Positions 1 to 8,301 of a stretch of DNA of 35,380 bases are shown here, one piece after another (the first letter of the stretch is position 1; each line of letters begins with the position of its first letter). The DNA is from Cyclobacterium sp. (lineage in GTDB: Bacteria; Bacteroidota; Bacteroidia; Cytophagales; Cyclobacteriaceae), in contig NZ_JABURL010000058.1 of NCBI RefSeq assembly GCF_014762705.1, positions 1 to 35,380 of the forward strand, given 5' to 3'. The notes under the pieces were generated by a model, which was not told where the DNA came from, ran no database searches, and worked only from the letters and a program-made list of their open reading frames with translations. The position numbers and the translations under genes were made by a program.

Positions 1-86
1 TCGGGATCGGGAAATGGGTTTTTATCATGTAGATTTTCAACGACTTAACAAACACGTTGTCGGTAGTACTTAACTGCCTATGGGTT

Positions 87-1415
87 TTAAGTGTTTGTTA
101 CAGGCTTTTTAATTGATTTCAGCAGGTCAAATATGCCTTCTTTTTTCACGATATACATTCCCAGCCGCTCACTTGACACCCCTTTCTTCAATTTGTAAGC
201 ATACTTAAGCTCTCCATGGATAAGTTCCGACTCGAAGTATTTAAAGCTAATGTTTGGTTTGTCATTTATTTCATCAGCGATCTCTACAATATGGGTTGAC
301 ACAAAAAAAGTACAATTCTCAACTTCAGCAAAGCCCTTGATGATTTCAGTGGAAGCTTCAAATGCGTCTTTGACATTGGTTCCACGAAACAATTCATCGA
401 AGATCACAAGCATGGTATTTCCGCCAGCCAGGGCTTTTGCTGATTCTTTAACTCTTTTTACTTCACTGTAAAAGTGGCTATACCCGATGCTCAGGTTATC
501 CGAAAGATTTATTGTTGTGATCATTCCTGAGTACAAGGTAGTTCTGAATTCTTTGGCGGGAACAGGAAACCCCAGATGTGCAAGAAATACCGATATGCCA
601 ATAGATTTAAGAAAAGTAGACTTCCCCGCCATATTGGGACCTGTCAAAAAGCACATATTCTCTTCCAATCCAATTTCCACGTCATTTGCGATCGCACCTT
701 CTATTAAAGGGTGCTTTAGTTCTTTAGCGAATAAAATCGGTTTGGATGACTTTTCGTATGTTGGAAGCGTGAAGGCCCTTTCAGAAGCTGTTTTTGCAAC
801 AGAAACATAGCCATCTAACACATAGATTTCCTCTAACAGCGTCTTGAGTTTTTTTGCGTACTTTATCCGAAACAGTTGATCTAATTGTATGACCTTCTTC
901 CATGAGAGTTTTGGAGCCGCTTTCAGGTCAGTTCCAAGCTCCTCTATTAGTTCCAATTGTGTGATGGTAAATGGATTTAACTCTTTGGGAAAAGAATCCT
1001 GATGTAGTTTTTGACTCAATTCATAAAGTACTTGTATCAAACTTATACAACCAGTTTCCACCAGATAATATTCATTTGATGGTCTGAACCATTCAGTGAT
1101 CCGGAGATAAAACGAGTCGAGGGGATTACTCTTCAGGACCTCATAATTCAGGTTGATATACTTATCAATGAATTTTAATTGTCTGGAAGAAATGGCAAGT
1201 TTTAGAGGCTTATCAATAAAGAATTGAATGAGTTTACCACGTCTTTCAAGCTCCTGAAGATCGGTAATAGGGCTCCGAAAGAGCTGTTTCAAAAAGTCCC
1301 CTCCCCCTTCGGTCAACGTCTTGTCAAACAGGGTAAAGACAGAGGCATCCTGATGCCCTTTCAGGATCTCTAAATCGCGAAAAGTCTGTTCATCATACTT
1401 AAAAAGTATTTCCAT
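87..1415 (-). CDS. MutS-related DNA mismatch repair ATPase (short form)
   Basis: A 442-residue protein carrying the MutS core and ATPase domains but not the N-terminal mismatch-recognition domains of full MutS (about 850 residues). The helical core occupies roughly residues 20-220. The ABC-type ATPase follows, with the Walker A motif GPNMAGKST near residue 260, a Walker B region LVIFDELFRGTN near 340 and the switch histidine in VSTHI near 375. There is no Smr nuclease domain at the C terminus, so it is neither MutS1 nor MutS2. Short MutS-like proteins of this kind are frequent in Bacteroidota and their role is not well defined; DNA binding or junction processing is inferred. It stands alone on the minus strand, with the accessory scar upstream of its start. 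The family call is firm, the function is not. Confidence 0.85.
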   Translation of the reverse strand: MEILFKYDEQTFRDLEILKGHQDASVFTLFDKTLTEGGGDFLKQLFRSPITDLQELERRGKLIQFFIDKPLKLAISSRQLKFIDKYINLNYEVLKSNPLDSFYLRITEWFRPSNEYYLVETGCISLIQVLYELSQKLHQDSFPKELNPFTITQLELIEELGTDLKAAPKLSWKKVIQLDQLFRIKYAKKLKTLLEEIYVLDGYVSVAKTASERAFTLPTYEKSSKPILFAKELKHPLIEGAIANDVEIGLEENMCFLTGPNMAGKSTFLKSIGISVFLAHLGFPVPAKEFRTTLYSGMITTINLSDNLSIGYSHFYSEVKRVKESAKALAGGNTMLVIFDELFRGTNVKDAFEASTEIIKGFAEVENCTFFVSTHIVEIADEINDKPNISFKYFESELIHGELKYAYKLKKGVSSERLGMYIVKKEGIFDLLKSIKKPVTNT

Positions 1416-1641
1416 AATCGCCTAAAATGTTTTATATACCTGAGACATACAGGGATACCCATCCCTTTTGGGAGAGGTAACCCTTATAAAACCAACTATC
1501 CGTCAGAGGTTTAATATTACTAAAAATTTCTTTAAAGAACATTGAAACCTGTCTTTTTCTGTTGCACAATACGGATGTGGTCTGGAAATAATTTTCGGTC
1601 CAGCTATATGTGGTTCTCCATTTTTGGACAACGTTTTCACG

Positions 1642-1782
1642 TCATATTTTGATGTTTAATTCTAATTGTCCGCCAAAACCAAGGTCAACTATCTTTTGCA
1701 GTGTGAAAATACGAGCTTCTTTAATGTTGTTCTCAATTTTAGAAATGTATGATCTGGATGTGCCAACTTTTTTAGTTAGTGT
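1642..1782 (-). pseudogene. Truncated XRE/HigA-type helix-turn-helix antitoxin (C-terminal remnant)
   Basis: Reading the minus strand in one frame gives 46 sense codons ending in TGA. They contain KKVGTSRSYISKIENN, a typical recognition-helix and following-helix pattern of XRE-family regulators, then a short tail ending LELNIKI, as in HigA-like antitoxins. There is no start codon: immediately upstream the frame meets the TAA that ends the IS630-type transposase remnant. The N-terminal half is missing and no partner toxin is visible. The simplest reading is an antitoxin gene cut by insertion or rearrangement. Similarity is judged by eye. Confidence 0.6.
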
Positions 1783-2168
1783 TTAATTGCGTAAGTTGAC
1801 TATATTATTTTTCAATTGACTCCCTTTTACTTCTCTTTTCTTCCAAATGAAAGGCCTGCAGTTTTTATTGTAATCCGCTGTGTAAGCCTCAATTTGTTCC
1901 CTAAGTTCCGTTTTACTATTGAAGCTTGCTCCTGTGAGGGGTTTTCAAGTGAATATCCCAAACCATATCTCTACCATGTTTAACCAACTTGCCGAAGTAG
2001 GGTTGAAGTGAAAATGTACGAGCGGGTGATTTGCCAGCCATGCTTCATTCCTTTTGTGGGTGCAGTAGTTATCCAGTATTACATATACCTCCTGCTCGGG
2101 ATATTCGGCAATTACGCTTCCATAAATTCAATAAAGTCTTCCCTTGTTTTCCGCTCCGTTACTGATGT
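1783..2168 (-). pseudogene. Degenerate IS630-family transposase, C-terminal part
   Basis: Minus-strand translation in two frames reads as the end of an IS630-type DDE transposase. The pieces are TREDFIEFME, then YVILDNYCTHK with the second catalytic Asp, then HFHFNPTSASWLNMVEIWF, the conserved C-terminal signature containing the third acidic residue, then a tail containing RPFIWKKREVKG. A frameshift lies near 2115, and an in-frame TGA interrupts the signature region's continuation at 1945-1947. The N-terminal half and both terminal inverted repeats are missing, so the element is dead. It abuts an HTH antitoxin remnant on one side and a DUF885 slice on the other. Confidence 0.75.
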
Positions 2169-2345
2169 CATGATTTCATCTAAATGCTCGGAATAAAGCC
2201 CCCAACCTTCATCATATGCTGTAAAAAGAACAACCTTTCTAAATGTAGGGACACCTTGAAGTTCACTTTTTATGGCTATTTGAAAATGATGCCTTGGTAT
2301 ACCTTCAGGGTAAGCAATTGTTTTCATTTTAAACTTTATAGTCTC
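2169..2345 (-). pseudogene. Fragment of a DUF885-family hydrolase
   Basis: About 50 codons read as an internal slice of a DUF885 protein (secreted metallopeptidase-like family): YPEGIPRHHFQIAI, then a block ending TAYDEGWGLYSEHL. These match the two conserved zinc-site blocks of the family, EGxPGHH and the EGW(A/G)LYSE box. The usual Gly before His-His is Arg here. Neither the N terminus nor the C terminus of a normal protein (about 550-600 residues) is present. In the same frame it runs straight into the transposase remnant. The apparent 94-residue reading frame spanning 2112-2396 is therefore a chimaera of fragments, not a gene. Confidence 0.65.
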
Positions 2346-2635
2346 TTGCTTCTTCAAATTATGCATTTCGGACCAATAATTTAGCAAAGACCGCACATTT
2401 CATTTGAAAATCAAGACCTATGGCTTTGGTCGACGAAAGGTTTGGACCAAAAAGGCGCTTTGAAGGCATTTTTCTTTATATTAAGTTCTAAAGCATTGCT
2501 CCTCGCCTGGGTGATTTTGTTACTACAGCTTTCTTTATCCGGTGCATCATCCAACAAATTTACCGGTAAGCTATATTCAAGGGCTAGAGGTGAATATTAT
2601 GGGGAACGCTTTTTAGTGTAGTCAAGATGAGCCGG
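2346..2635. repeat. Direct repeat copy 1 (about 280 bp) left of the toxin-antitoxin module
   Basis: This stretch aligns with 3666-3954 at a constant offset of 1320 bases, with one single-base indel near 2556/3876. By eye about 80-85% of positions match, with long identical blocks such as the one starting CTTTGAAGGC/CATTGAAGGC and the block around CTCCTCGCCTGGGTGATTTT. Weaker similarity, including a small GTAGAA...TTCTAC hairpin, may continue to about 2708. Both copies keep a short open frame on each strand: a plus-strand frame that looks like a signal peptide and a minus-strand frame beginning MPS.RLFGPN. No transposase or terminal inverted repeat is visible. Confidence 0.85.
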
Positions 2636-2727
2636 CATTATAAATACCTCAATACGGGTTTAAAAAAATTAGCAAGGTGTAGAAAATTCTACTCCCAGAG
2701 GGGGCGGGTTTTGCACTCCCGTAGTTT

Positions 2728-3189
2728 TCATTTTTCGTTGACCCGATTCAAGATCTTTTCTTTCAGGATTTTTGAAATATGGAATTCCACATTTTCTAAA
2801 TCCTCAATTATAGGTTTCACTTTTTCAATTAATCCATTTTCTTTAGCTTTCACAACTACGCCTAATAATCCCGTAATTTTTAACCCCATTTTTTTCGCTA
2901 CTTTTCTTCCTTTTTTCTCATCAATTATCAACAAAGAATCCTTTTCTTCAATTGCCAAAGCAATCGCACTTGATTCACCTTTATCGAGTTCCAATTCGAG
3001 GAGGGAAATTTTCTTTTTATCGCTAACTTCTTCGACAATAATCCATTCAGGTAAGGATTCTCCAAATTCTGCTTCAATTTCTGGAGTAATCGTGATTTTG
3101 TTGTATACTAAATTGAGGAGTTTTAAATTATTAATGTCTTTCAATGCTATCAAACAACTTGTGTCTGCAATAATTACTTTATCAGACAT
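2728..3189 (-). CDS. PIN-like toxin of the DUF3368 family
   Basis: A 153-residue protein with the PIN nuclease fold layout of DUF3368. The first acidic motif is IIADTSCLIAL near residues 6-16, the central motif is DKGESSAIALAIE near 69-81, and the third acidic position lies in SLLIIDEKKGRKVAKKMG near 84-100. PIN toxins are Mg2+/Mn2+-dependent RNases that cut specific RNAs; here that activity is inferred from the family. Its start overlaps the end of the upstream antitoxin gene by 8 bases, the classic order of antitoxin first and toxin second. All expected acidic residues appear present, so it is probably active. The gene is AT-rich compared with the rest of the window, and the pair lies between two copies of a direct repeat. 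Confidence 0.85.
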   Translation of the reverse strand: MSDKVIIADTSCLIALKDINNLKLLNLVYNKITITPEIEAEFGESLPEWIIVEEVSDKKKISLLELELDKGESSAIALAIEEKDSLLIIDEKKGRKVAKKMGLKITGLLGVVVKAKENGLIEKVKPIIEDLENVEFHISKILKEKILNRVNEK

Positions 3190-3409
3190 TTTCTAAATCT
3201 TCCTCAAGTTCTTCATAGTTATAACCAAAAACGGAAACATTATATTTTCCTAATAATTCAATAAAAGTTCTTTTGGAAACTCCAACGATTTCAGCAGCCT
3301 GTCCGGAGCTTAATTTTCCATCTTCAAATAATTTGACTGCAATCAACATCCTCAATTCAAAATCATTGATTTCAACACTATCTGGTATCTGTATTTGAAA
3401 AACACTCAT
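3182..3409 (-). CDS. UPF0175-family antitoxin
   Basis: A 75-residue protein. The central part, LSSGQAAEIVGVSKRTFIEL (about residues 33-52), is the helix-turn-helix-like segment that defines UPF0175, and the acidic tail EELEEDLENV is the likely toxin-contacting region. UPF0175 proteins are commonly encoded just upstream of DUF3368 PIN proteins, as here, with an 8-base overlap. The expected role is to bind and neutralise the PIN toxin and to autoregulate the pair by binding its promoter. Upstream is about 270 bases of AT-rich DNA with a palindrome at 3584-3610. Confidence 0.85.
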   Translation of the reverse strand: MSVFQIQIPDSVEINDFELRMLIAVKLFEDGKLSSGQAAEIVGVSKRTFIELLGKYNVSVFGYNYEELEEDLENV

Positions 3410-3583
3410 AATTCTATCTTTATTTCAATAAACCTGATTTTCTGTAATCAGTTCCTTAATAACATTAAAAGTTAAGCCTATTTATCGTTCCTCGCAATTT
3501 TTTCTCAAAGCCGAAGAAAGAAATATGGCTTAAGTTACTGATTATTAATTTTTTGTAACCAATTTTTGGTTTTTAATTAATAC

Positions 3584-3610
3584 ATGGTGCATAATACACG
3601 TATTAACCAT
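3584..3610. promoter_or_regulatory. Palindrome upstream of the antitoxin gene, possible operator
   Basis: An inverted repeat with arms ATGGT-gca-TAATAC and GTATTA-ACCAT around a 2-base centre: 11 paired positions with a 3-base bulge in the left arm. It sits about 175 bases upstream of the antitoxin start, in AT-rich non-coding DNA between the toxin-antitoxin genes and the second repeat copy. An operator is one reading; there is no direct evidence. I see nothing else definable between 3410 and 3665. Confidence 0.3.
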
Positions 3611-3665
3611 ATTAGGCCTCGGAATTGCGTATTTACAGAACATATACCAAGGTACTGACATCTAT

Positions 3666-3954
3666 TTGCTGATATAAACTAGGTATTTCAGACTAATAAT
3701 ATAGCAGAGACCGCACATTTCATTTGAAAATCAATACCAATTGCTTTGGTGGACAAACGATTTGGACCAAAAAGACGCATTGAAGGCATTTTTCTTTATT
3801 TTAAGTTCTAAAGCATTACTCCTCGCCTGGGTGATTTTGTTATGCCAGCTTTCTATTTTCGGTGCATCATCCAATAAAATTTATCGGTAAGCAAAATTCA
3901 AGGGTTAGAAGTGAACGTTACAGGGAACGATTTTTAGTGCAATCAAGATGAGCC
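3666..3954. repeat. Direct repeat copy 2 (about 280 bp) right of the toxin-antitoxin module
   Basis: Partner of the copy at 2346-2635, in the same orientation and about 80-85% identical by eye. Relative to copy 1 it has a one-base insertion in the AAATTTA(C/T)CGG stretch, which breaks the signal-peptide-like plus-strand frame with a stop shortly afterwards. The divergence shows that the duplication is not recent. Similarity fades beyond about 3955, with a hairpin-like GTAG...CTAC near 3992-4005 possibly matching the one after copy 1. From 4026 to the next stop codon at 4134 I see nothing. Confidence 0.85.
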
Positions 3955-4133
3955 GGTATTACAATTCAATGCGGCTTCCACAGAAAAGGAAGGATGTAGA
4001 AAAAGGCTACACCCCGTGGGGGTATCTAAGCACATATACCCACACCTAACCCATCGGAAAGTGGATAGCACCATTTCACAGCGGACTGTCAATTCAAACT
4101 TTGACTATTATCTTTAAAGATTGGAAAGCCGGT

Positions 4134-7100
4134 TCAGTCGTCCAGCTCCCGGGCGGTCCAGGGTTTGGTTCGTCCGGAGACCTCCGCCCGGGTTTTAGTA
4201 ACCGTTTCAGGAGCTACTGCGGACGATCCGTTACCAAATTCCCTGCGGATGTAAGTGAGCACATCAGCGATCTCTTGATCGCTCATTCCAGCCATGGGAG
4301 GCATGGGAATGGACTGGGTTCCGGCACCGTATTGTTCTCCCGCTACGTCAATGGGACCTGTAAGCCCATTGAGTACGATTTTGATGAGTTTCGTTTCATC
4401 TCCACTGACCCGCTTCGAACCCAGCAGGGGTGGATACACCTTTGGCAAACCCTTACCACCTGGCTGATGGCATGACAGGCAGGCCTTTTCGTACACGGCT
4501 TCGCCGCTTGAAACGATCGCCGGTCCCTGATCCAGCAAATCGCGCAGAAAGTTTTCCTGAATCCTGGACGCTGGCCTAAGTTCTCCCTCCTGAAATGGAG
4601 TCTCCCAGAGCATCTGAAGGGATCGTGCACTCTGCCTCAAAGCGTACTGTAGAAAAGGATCCAACTCATGTTCGAGTGCTGCAATTACCACTTCGATCGC
4701 AGGAATCTCCCGCAGGTAGCTGGCGGCTATCACTGCCTCCAGCCGGACCCGGGGATGGGCATCGTTTACCATTTGCCTTAGCCGATCAAGGGCTCGACCT
4801 TCCAGCCGGGAGGCCCAATCTCCCAGCACACGGGCACCATAGGCCCGAATCCGGAAATCCTTCGAGCGCAACAGGCGATCGAGCAACTCCGGTCGGACAG
4901 TTTCATGCGCCTGGTAGACCCCAATCAATTCGAGGAGAAACTGATCTTTCCGATCCTGAAGGTCCAACCCATCTGCTGCGGCCACAACCGTTTCCGTTGG
5001 TTGGTAATAAAGCAAGCGCTTCGCCTGGTAGCGCAACCATCGCTCCTGAGCATCCAGAAGTTCAAGCAGTTGGCCCGGATCCATTGCAGATAGATCGGGA
5101 TAGTCAAAGGAGGACCTGGAGTCTGCTGTGATCCTCCAGATACGGCCATGTGACTTGTCACGTCGGGGGTCGGCATAGCTCGCCTGGTAGTGACCAATGA
5201 TCGGGTTGAACCAATCTGCCACATACAGGGCGCCATCAGGCCCCACTGAGACATCCACCGGACGAAACGAATTATCGGAGGAGCTGATCAATCGGGGAAG
5301 CTGTTTGGTAGCAAATCCGGAACCCGCATCTTCGAATTGGTGCAATTCCACCACAGACCCGAAGTATCCGGCGATCAGTGCCGCACCTTGCAGCTCTTCG
5401 GGCATGGCTGATGTTCCAATGATTTCCAGGGAGGTTGTTTTAGGCGAGGTCTCAAACAGAGGACCTACATCATGATACTGCTCCGGATTGTTCTTCTCGT
5501 AGGCCGTATTCGGATCTTCTTTGTAGCGGGAGTCGTCTTGTTCCGGAAAAGGAACCAATCCGGGCACGGTCCAATAGCCTTCCGGGCGGTCTCCGGTCTT
5601 GTGAAAGACCTGGCCGTAGTCGTCAAAAGCAACGCCCCAGCAATTGGCACCCGCCATTCCCCCTCCGAAAAAACTCTCCAATTTCAGGCAGCGTGGACGA
5701 TATCGCCAAACCCCAGCCCGGTCCAGACGGGCAACTCCATGCGGGGTTTCCACCCGGGAAATGGCGTGCAGTCCCTGGGTGAACCACAGTGTCCCATCCG
5801 GTCCATGCGTAATACTATTTACCATTTGATGCGTATCGCCTACGCCGAAACCGGAGAATATTACCTCCCGCTCATCGGCCTTTTTGTCCCCGTCGGTGTC
5901 ACGGAGATAAAGAATTCGATCGAAGTCGCAGACGTAGACCCCGTCTCCACCCGGTTCTATACCTTGAACCATGCTCAGGTTTTCGGCAAACCGCCACGAA
6001 CTATCTGCTACCCCGTCACGGTCCTGATCCTCCAGGACCTGAATGTAATCCTGCGCAGGCATCCCGGCCAGCGTCTGTGGGTAGGAAGGTGAACAGGCCA
6101 CATAGAGTCGTCCCTGCTCGTCCCATGCGAATTGCACGGGATTCACTACTCCTTCCAGCTCTGAAGCAAAAAGATTGACCGAATACCCTTCTGCGGTCGT
6201 GAACCCGGCCAGTTGTTCTTCTGGTGTCAAGGCATCGATCTCACTGTACACCACCGGAGCAACCGAGACTTCCGGTGCTTCGTTACCTGCTATCCGATCG
6301 TAAATGACGTCATCTGCTTTTTCCACTAGGGGCAACTGCTGCTCAAAAGCGACCTGCAGCGAGGGCTCAGCCCCCGCCCCCTGCCCATACATCTGATTCA
6401 CGCGGTCTCCATAGACAAAGGACCAGTTTGCCGGCCGCCAAAAATCGAACCAAAGGCGGTTTTTCTGAACGATGGCCTGACGGACCGCATCCGAAGGTAT
6501 TTCCTCGATTTCAACATCCAACTGCCTGGCAATTTCTGCGCTCACCCGGCGAAGCCCCTCCGGTGTCAGATGGATTCCATTCTCAGTGAGCCGATTCCCG
6601 GAACGCATCCTGGTCAGATCCACGAATAGCGCCTTGCGTTGAGCTGCGATCTTTTCCATCGATTGCACATACAACTGAAGATCGTCATTCCTTTCCCTAA
6701 GATCGGGTGCATGGGAAGCAAGCGGCTTTTCAAAACGGATGGGTGACACCAGCACCAACTTATGGGTTCGGCGGGTAAATTGATCCAGCAACTGGTTGTA
6801 GGCTGCTTCGAAATCCGCCAGTCGGCCTGGTCCATCCAGTGCTTCCATCTGACCGAATTGGGCCAGGATCACCGTAGCGCCCACAGCATTCAATTGGTCG
6901 CCCCAATCCCCGAAGTTCAGGTCACGCCATTGCTCATAGACCACATCTCCTTCCCAGGCCATCGAACGAAAGCGGGGCCGTTTCCTGGCAAAACCTGTCG
7001 CCAACAGCGACTCCAATTCACCCGATCTTTGCTCACGCACAAAGTTTTCCTGACCTACAAACACGACAACATCTTCTTCTTCCAACTGGAAGTTGCCCTC

Positions 7101-7874
7101 TTCGAAGGCAGGAACCGGCAACCGGTTCTGTAAGGTCCCGAAACGACTCAGGATAGCCTCATTGGTAGGGATGACGGTATCATCCAACTCCTCAATATGC
7201 AGGTTGCGGAAAGAGATTTCAGCCTTGCTGTCGCCATGGATCTGCAAGGCGATGTGTCCTTCCAGCGGAATATCTTCCTCCTGCTCCTGGTAGGTAATCG
7301 TCCTTTGACCGTTGAGAATGATCGTCACCTGCTTGCCCCGGGCAATGACTTCGTATCGGTTCCATTGGCCCACCCGCTCAATCGAAGCAACGAAATCAGG
7401 GTCTGCTTCCGCCAGGAAACGTTTGCGCCGCGACTCATCATAGAGGTAGCCCGTATAGCCTGCGCCGATGTCTGCCTGGTAACCCGCCATCTCATTCGCC
7501 GGATTGGTGGTTCGCCGGCTGCGAAACTGCACGCCACCATTCACGAATCCTTCTGTGCCAACAAGGCGGTATTCGAGCCTCAGGTGGAAGTTTTTGTAGA
7601 CCTTGTCCGTCGCCAGGAATTCGTTGCGCGGATTCCCCTTTAAACTGCCACCCGTAATGACTCCATCCTTGATCCGCCAAACTGATGCTGTGTGGGCATT
7701 CCAACCCCTGAATGACCGGCCGTCGAAAAATGTATCAGAAGGGATTTTGGACGGAGAACATGTCCAAAGCAAGGATGCGAAGAAAACGACCAGTAAGCAC
7801 TCAACCGTCCGGTAAATAAACGGGCAATGGTTTAATGGAAAATTAACCCGCGCCTGACAGGTTAAAACGGTCAT
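4134..7874 (-). CDS. Secreted multidomain protein: DUF1080, degenerate SGNH, sorbosone-dehydrogenase-like propeller, HEAT-like, cytochrome c
   Basis: A very long gene (1246 codons from the ATG chosen here; the frame stays open to an ATG at 7952). A lipoprotein-like signal ends in FASLLWTC, so outer-membrane or periplasmic anchoring is likely. Domains in order, numbered from the 7952 ATG: DUF1080/3-keto-disaccharide hydrolase-like lectin fold (about 70-255); SGNH-like domain (about 290-480); PVC-type membrane-bound dehydrogenase propeller resembling L-sorbosone dehydrogenase (about 570-950); helical HEAT-like region (about 960-1120); class I cytochrome c with CLSCH near 1157 and a likely Met ligand in MPPM near 1217. 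The SGNH serine block reads VGQEN instead of GDS, while the late His in GIHLTPEG remains, so esterase activity is doubtful. The architecture is best known from Planctomycetes and Verrucomicrobia. A role in oxidising or sensing sugars is inferred. GC is clearly higher than in the flanking genes. Confidence 0.85.
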   Translation of the reverse strand: MTVLTCQARVNFPLNHCPFIYRTVECLLVVFFASLLWTCSPSKIPSDTFFDGRSFRGWNAHTASVWRIKDGVITGGSLKGNPRNEFLATDKVYKNFHLRLEYRLVGTEGFVNGGVQFRSRRTTNPANEMAGYQADIGAGYTGYLYDESRRKRFLAEADPDFVASIERVGQWNRYEVIARGKQVTIILNGQRTITYQEQEEDIPLEGHIALQIHGDSKAEISFRNLHIEELDDTVIPTNEAILSRFGTLQNRLPVPAFEEGNFQLEEEDVVVFVGQENFVREQRSGELESLLATGFARKRPRFRSMAWEGDVVYEQWRDLNFGDWGDQLNAVGATVILAQFGQMEALDGPGRLADFEAAYNQLLDQFTRRTHKLVLVSPIRFEKPLASHAPDLRERNDDLQLYVQSMEKIAAQRKALFVDLTRMRSGNRLTENGIHLTPEGLRRVSAEIARQLDVEIEEIPSDAVRQAIVQKNRLWFDFWRPANWSFVYGDRVNQMYGQGAGAEPSLQVAFEQQLPLVEKADDVIYDRIAGNEAPEVSVAPVVYSEIDALTPEEQLAGFTTAEGYSVNLFASELEGVVNPVQFAWDEQGRLYVACSPSYPQTLAGMPAQDYIQVLEDQDRDGVADSSWRFAENLSMVQGIEPGGDGVYVCDFDRILYLRDTDGDKKADEREVIFSGFGVGDTHQMVNSITHGPDGTLWFTQGLHAISRVETPHGVARLDRAGVWRYRPRCLKLESFFGGGMAGANCWGVAFDDYGQVFHKTGDRPEGYWTVPGLVPFPEQDDSRYKEDPNTAYEKNNPEQYHDVGPLFETSPKTTSLEIIGTSAMPEELQGAALIAGYFGSVVELHQFEDAGSGFATKQLPRLISSSDNSFRPVDVSVGPDGALYVADWFNPIIGHYQASYADPRRDKSHGRIWRITADSRSSFDYPDLSAMDPGQLLELLDAQERWLRYQAKRLLYYQPTETVVAAADGLDLQDRKDQFLLELIGVYQAHETVRPELLDRLLRSKDFRIRAYGARVLGDWASRLEGRALDRLRQMVNDAHPRVRLEAVIAASYLREIPAIEVVIAALEHELDPFLQYALRQSARSLQMLWETPFQEGELRPASRIQENFLRDLLDQGPAIVSSGEAVYEKACLSCHQPGGKGLPKVYPPLLGSKRVSGDETKLIKIVLNGLTGPIDVAGEQYGAGTQSIPMPPMAGMSDQEIADVLTYIRREFGNGSSAVAPETVTKTRAEVSGRTKPWTARELDD

Positions 7875-7952
7875 CCGGGATTTGACGCTGTCGATAACAG
7901 GAATGCGCCGGGGTTGGCATTTTCTGCTGGATAAGCTGTTATTTTCTGGCAT

Positions 7953-8301
7953 TATACTGTCAGTTAACTGGTTCCTTTGTACAAAGTGCTAATCATAAAC
8001 CTCATCAAGCGCGTAACTTAGGTAGCTCCTTGCTGCTCGGTTAGAGGTATTTTGCAAAACCTTTAGGCTTAACCCATACACGCCATCTTGATGTGACAAT
8101 AAATAGAGTAGGTCTAACTATTACAAGTCTTCTCACCGATTTTTTCAAACTGATCAAATATAAGCGTATTGAAGGATTTCGAAGCACTTCACTGTCCGCC
8201 TGCACCAAACTTTTATTGATGCAAAATACCTGACTTTAGCTCATGGCCCGTATTACGCTTACACAATCTTAGCGGTAGGTTTTGATTCTTTTTTATCAAA
8301 T
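7953..8301. other. Intergenic stretch with a possible protein fragment
   Basis: About 350 bases without a credible gene. On the minus strand, 7989-8117 reads as 42 codons ending in TAG, with plausible protein-like composition (contains NTSNRAARSYLSYALDEVYD) but no start codon and a stop just upstream; it may be the tail of a decayed gene of unknown family. No hairpin terminator or promoter consensus stands out. Confidence 0.25.

Noticed and set aside
2627-3196. 189-codon plus-strand frame opposite the PIN toxin
   Set aside because: Antisense shadow of a well-recognised DUF3368 gene, rich in Phe/Ser/Ile as expected for an antisense frame of AT-rich DNA.
2346-3954. Reading the repeat-flanked module as a composite transposon or CRISPR-type repeat array
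   Set aside because: No transposase, no terminal inverted repeats, only two copies and far too long for CRISPR repeats; direct-repeat-flanked module is all that can be said.
4595-6092. Several long plus-strand open frames opposite the GC-rich cytochrome gene
   Set aside because: High GC creates long open frames on the opposite strand; the minus-strand gene has clear domains from end to end.
7989-8117. Protein-like 42-codon minus-strand stretch
   Set aside because: No start codon and no family recognised; kept only as a note on the intergenic stretch, not as a gene.
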